From: Eurosta solidaginis
Lineage: Eukaryota > Arthropoda > Insecta > Diptera > Tephritidae
DNA length: 64,000 nt
Assembly (NCBI RefSeq): GCF_040869045.1
Contig: NC_090320.1
Coordinates: forward strand, 118,429,112-118,493,111
Direction: 5' to 3'
Positions within the stretch are counted from its first letter, which is position 1; every line of letters starts with the position of its first letter. Positions 62,986-64,000 of this stretch are shown piece by piece. Both the position numbers and the translations under genes were made by a program. Under the pieces are notes generated by a model. That model made no database searches and was not told the origin of the DNA. It saw only the letters and a list, made by a program, of their open reading frames with translations.

Positions 62986-63309
62986 TTGGCACGGTTCGGC
63001 GTCGCAAAAGTATTTATTACGGACAACGGAGTGCTGTTTATCAGCAGACGTTTTAAGAGATTTTTAGACGAACTCGGCGTGAAACACCAATTAAAGGCAC
63101 CGTACATACCGCAGAAGAACCCGACAGTGAGAGCAAACAGGAACATCAAGAGGATCATAGCACAATTTACGGGAAAAGAGCAGAAGACATGGGATGAGTT
63201 GTTACCAGAGATAACGCTGGCACTGAATACAAGTGTATGTGAATCGACCGGTTACAGTCCGGCAAACATAGTACAAGGGAGGGAACCGGGAATTCCCAAC
63301 AGCCTTTAG
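62986..63309 (+). CDS. Gypsy integrase core, second half
   Basis: 107 codons. 'ARFGVAKVFITDNGVLFISR' has the second catalytic Asp. 'KNPTVRANRNIKRIIAQFTG' is the block that normally holds the catalytic Glu before Arg; here it is Val. With the Asn at the first Asp position, two of three catalytic acids are lost. 'TWDELLPEITLALNTSVCES' and 'GYSPANIVQGREPGIP' complete the domain. Confidence 0.75.
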   Translation: MARFGVAKVFITDNGVLFISRRFKRFLDELGVKHQLKAPYIPQKNPTVRANRNIKRIIAQFTGKEQKTWDELLPEITLALNTSVCESTGYSPANIVQGREPGIPNSL

Positions 63310-63368
63310 GTGAGTAGACATTTGGTACAGGTGAGAAATTAGAGAACCCAGGAGAGAAGTCAACGAGG

Positions 63369-63863
63369 ATGAAAGAAATATTCGAGGTGGTACGACTGAA
63401 GCAAGAGAAAGCAACCGACGCCGCCGACAACAACGAATCCAGGAAGCAAAGTCATAAACAGAACAGCAAGAAGAACGCTAGCAAAAATCAAATCCCGTCA
63501 ACATCGTCCAATCGAACAGCAAGCAACATTTCCGAAGTACAACAGAGAGAACAGCGAGGTAGCCATTTGCGGTACGCTCGCACGAGTCAGCGAAGAGACC
63601 GAGAGACAACACGGAGAGAACCAACGTACAAGTCAACAGCTGATAGCATACAGAGACGGTCAAGTACAAAACATTGCGGAGAATCAGGTACGAATATTTC
63701 CAGAAAATCAAGTACAGATCGCCAGAGAACAGACAAATGGATCAAGGTTACACCTAGGGAGGCAGCTCGCTATGGCAGCCCTAAAAAAACACTCACCCCG
63801 AGAAAACCGCGGGATAACAGACTATTTTGTAAAATTCTACTTCAATCCGGATCAAATCGGTAG
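63369..63863 (+). CDS. Basic low-complexity C-terminal tail of gypsy pol
   Basis: A 164-codon frame rich in Lys, Arg, Ser, Asn and Gln ('NNESRKQSHKQNSKKNASKN', 'RRDRETTRREPTYKSTADSI'). It lies just downstream of integrase, separated by a stop at 63309 or a frame change, and overlaps the expected end of pol. No domain is recognisable. It may be the extended integrase tail or the start of another frame. Confidence 0.4.
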   Translation: MKEIFEVVRLKQEKATDAADNNESRKQSHKQNSKKNASKNQIPSTSSNRTASNISEVQQREQRGSHLRYARTSQRRDRETTRREPTYKSTADSIQRRSSTKHCGESGTNISRKSSTDRQRTDKWIKVTPREAARYGSPKKTLTPRKPRDNRLFCKILLQSGSNR

Positions 63864-64000
63864 TAACGGACACGCCCAACCGGAACAGTGTAAAATCATA
63901 TACGAAGAAATTTCATTTCAAGAAGTACCCGGAAGTCGAATAAACTACTAAAAGCTCGGTAAACTCTAACCACAATTACATAAATATCACATAAATATAC

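Larger units (their letters stand above)
60836..63960 (+). mobile_element. Ty3/gypsy pol remnant at right edge
   Basis: Plus-strand order: protease end ('LVLPGLGDEVVIGTDYM'), RT (60931 to about 61780), connection and RNase H (about 61780-62370), integrase zinc-binding domain and core (62390-63310), then a Lys/Ser/Arg-rich tail (63369-63863). Frames are broken near 61620, 61775, 62130, 62230 and 62900. It is a different gypsy lineage from those at 18700-22640 and 41144-44660 and is much less AT-rich than the fragment to its left. The 3' LTR was not identified before the edge. Confidence 0.85.

Overview
The window looks like a block of insect heterochromatin-like DNA made almost entirely of transposable elements. 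The families present (BEL/Pao, Ty3/gypsy, Penelope, a jockey-type LINE, foldback, tRNA-derived SINEs), the AT-rich spacers and the repeat style point to a higher dipteran, probably a tephritid fruit fly. That assignment is inference from family composition. I recognise no intact host protein-coding gene; two weak exon-like signals are listed with low confidence.

Layout. 1-3159: minus-strand BEL/Pao gag-pol running off the left edge. 4924-5181: a small inverted-repeat locus with a hammerhead ribozyme candidate. 5257-7156: a repeat bounded by 13-bp inverted repeats with a 130-bp tandem array. 7402-8366: a Penelope remnant between inverted pseudo-LTR arms. 8735-10176: short duplications, hairpin repeats and a MITE-like element. 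10403-12351: a decayed minus-strand LINE. 14319-15478: one end of a gypsy deletion derivative, then a LINE RT fragment to about 16200. 18700-22640: minus-strand Ty3/gypsy gag-pol with an altered RT active site. 23534-28950: a decayed roo-like BEL element with an envelope-like gene, split by a 2.7-kb foldback element (24848-27516) that itself carries a SINE.

31587-54815 holds three head-to-tail units of one plus-strand LTR family (here 'element X', 462-bp LTRs at 32812, 33971 and 38224). The third unit has been opened by five insertions: an inverted tandem array (38606-40604), an LTR-less CsRn1-like gypsy pol fragment (41144-44660), a SINE (44902-45260), a LINE (46260-50040) and a deletion-derivative gypsy element (50978-54547). 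Target-site duplications support four of these. A Penelope copy follows (54816-56353), then eight tandem ~446-bp units (56354-59768), then two gypsy pol remnants to the right edge.

The most notable content is a set of hammerhead-ribozyme candidates. They occur in two Penelope copies, in the ~446-bp array, in the 451-bp inverted array and in the small 4924-5181 locus. In both arrays each unit has a tRNA-like A-box/B-box segment followed within about 15-30 nt by a hammerhead-shaped sequence. This resembles the retrozyme / Schistosoma Sm-alpha class of small non-autonomous elements, which are thought to depend on Penelope-type or LINE machinery. Helix complementarity was worked out by eye and no folding or search program was run.
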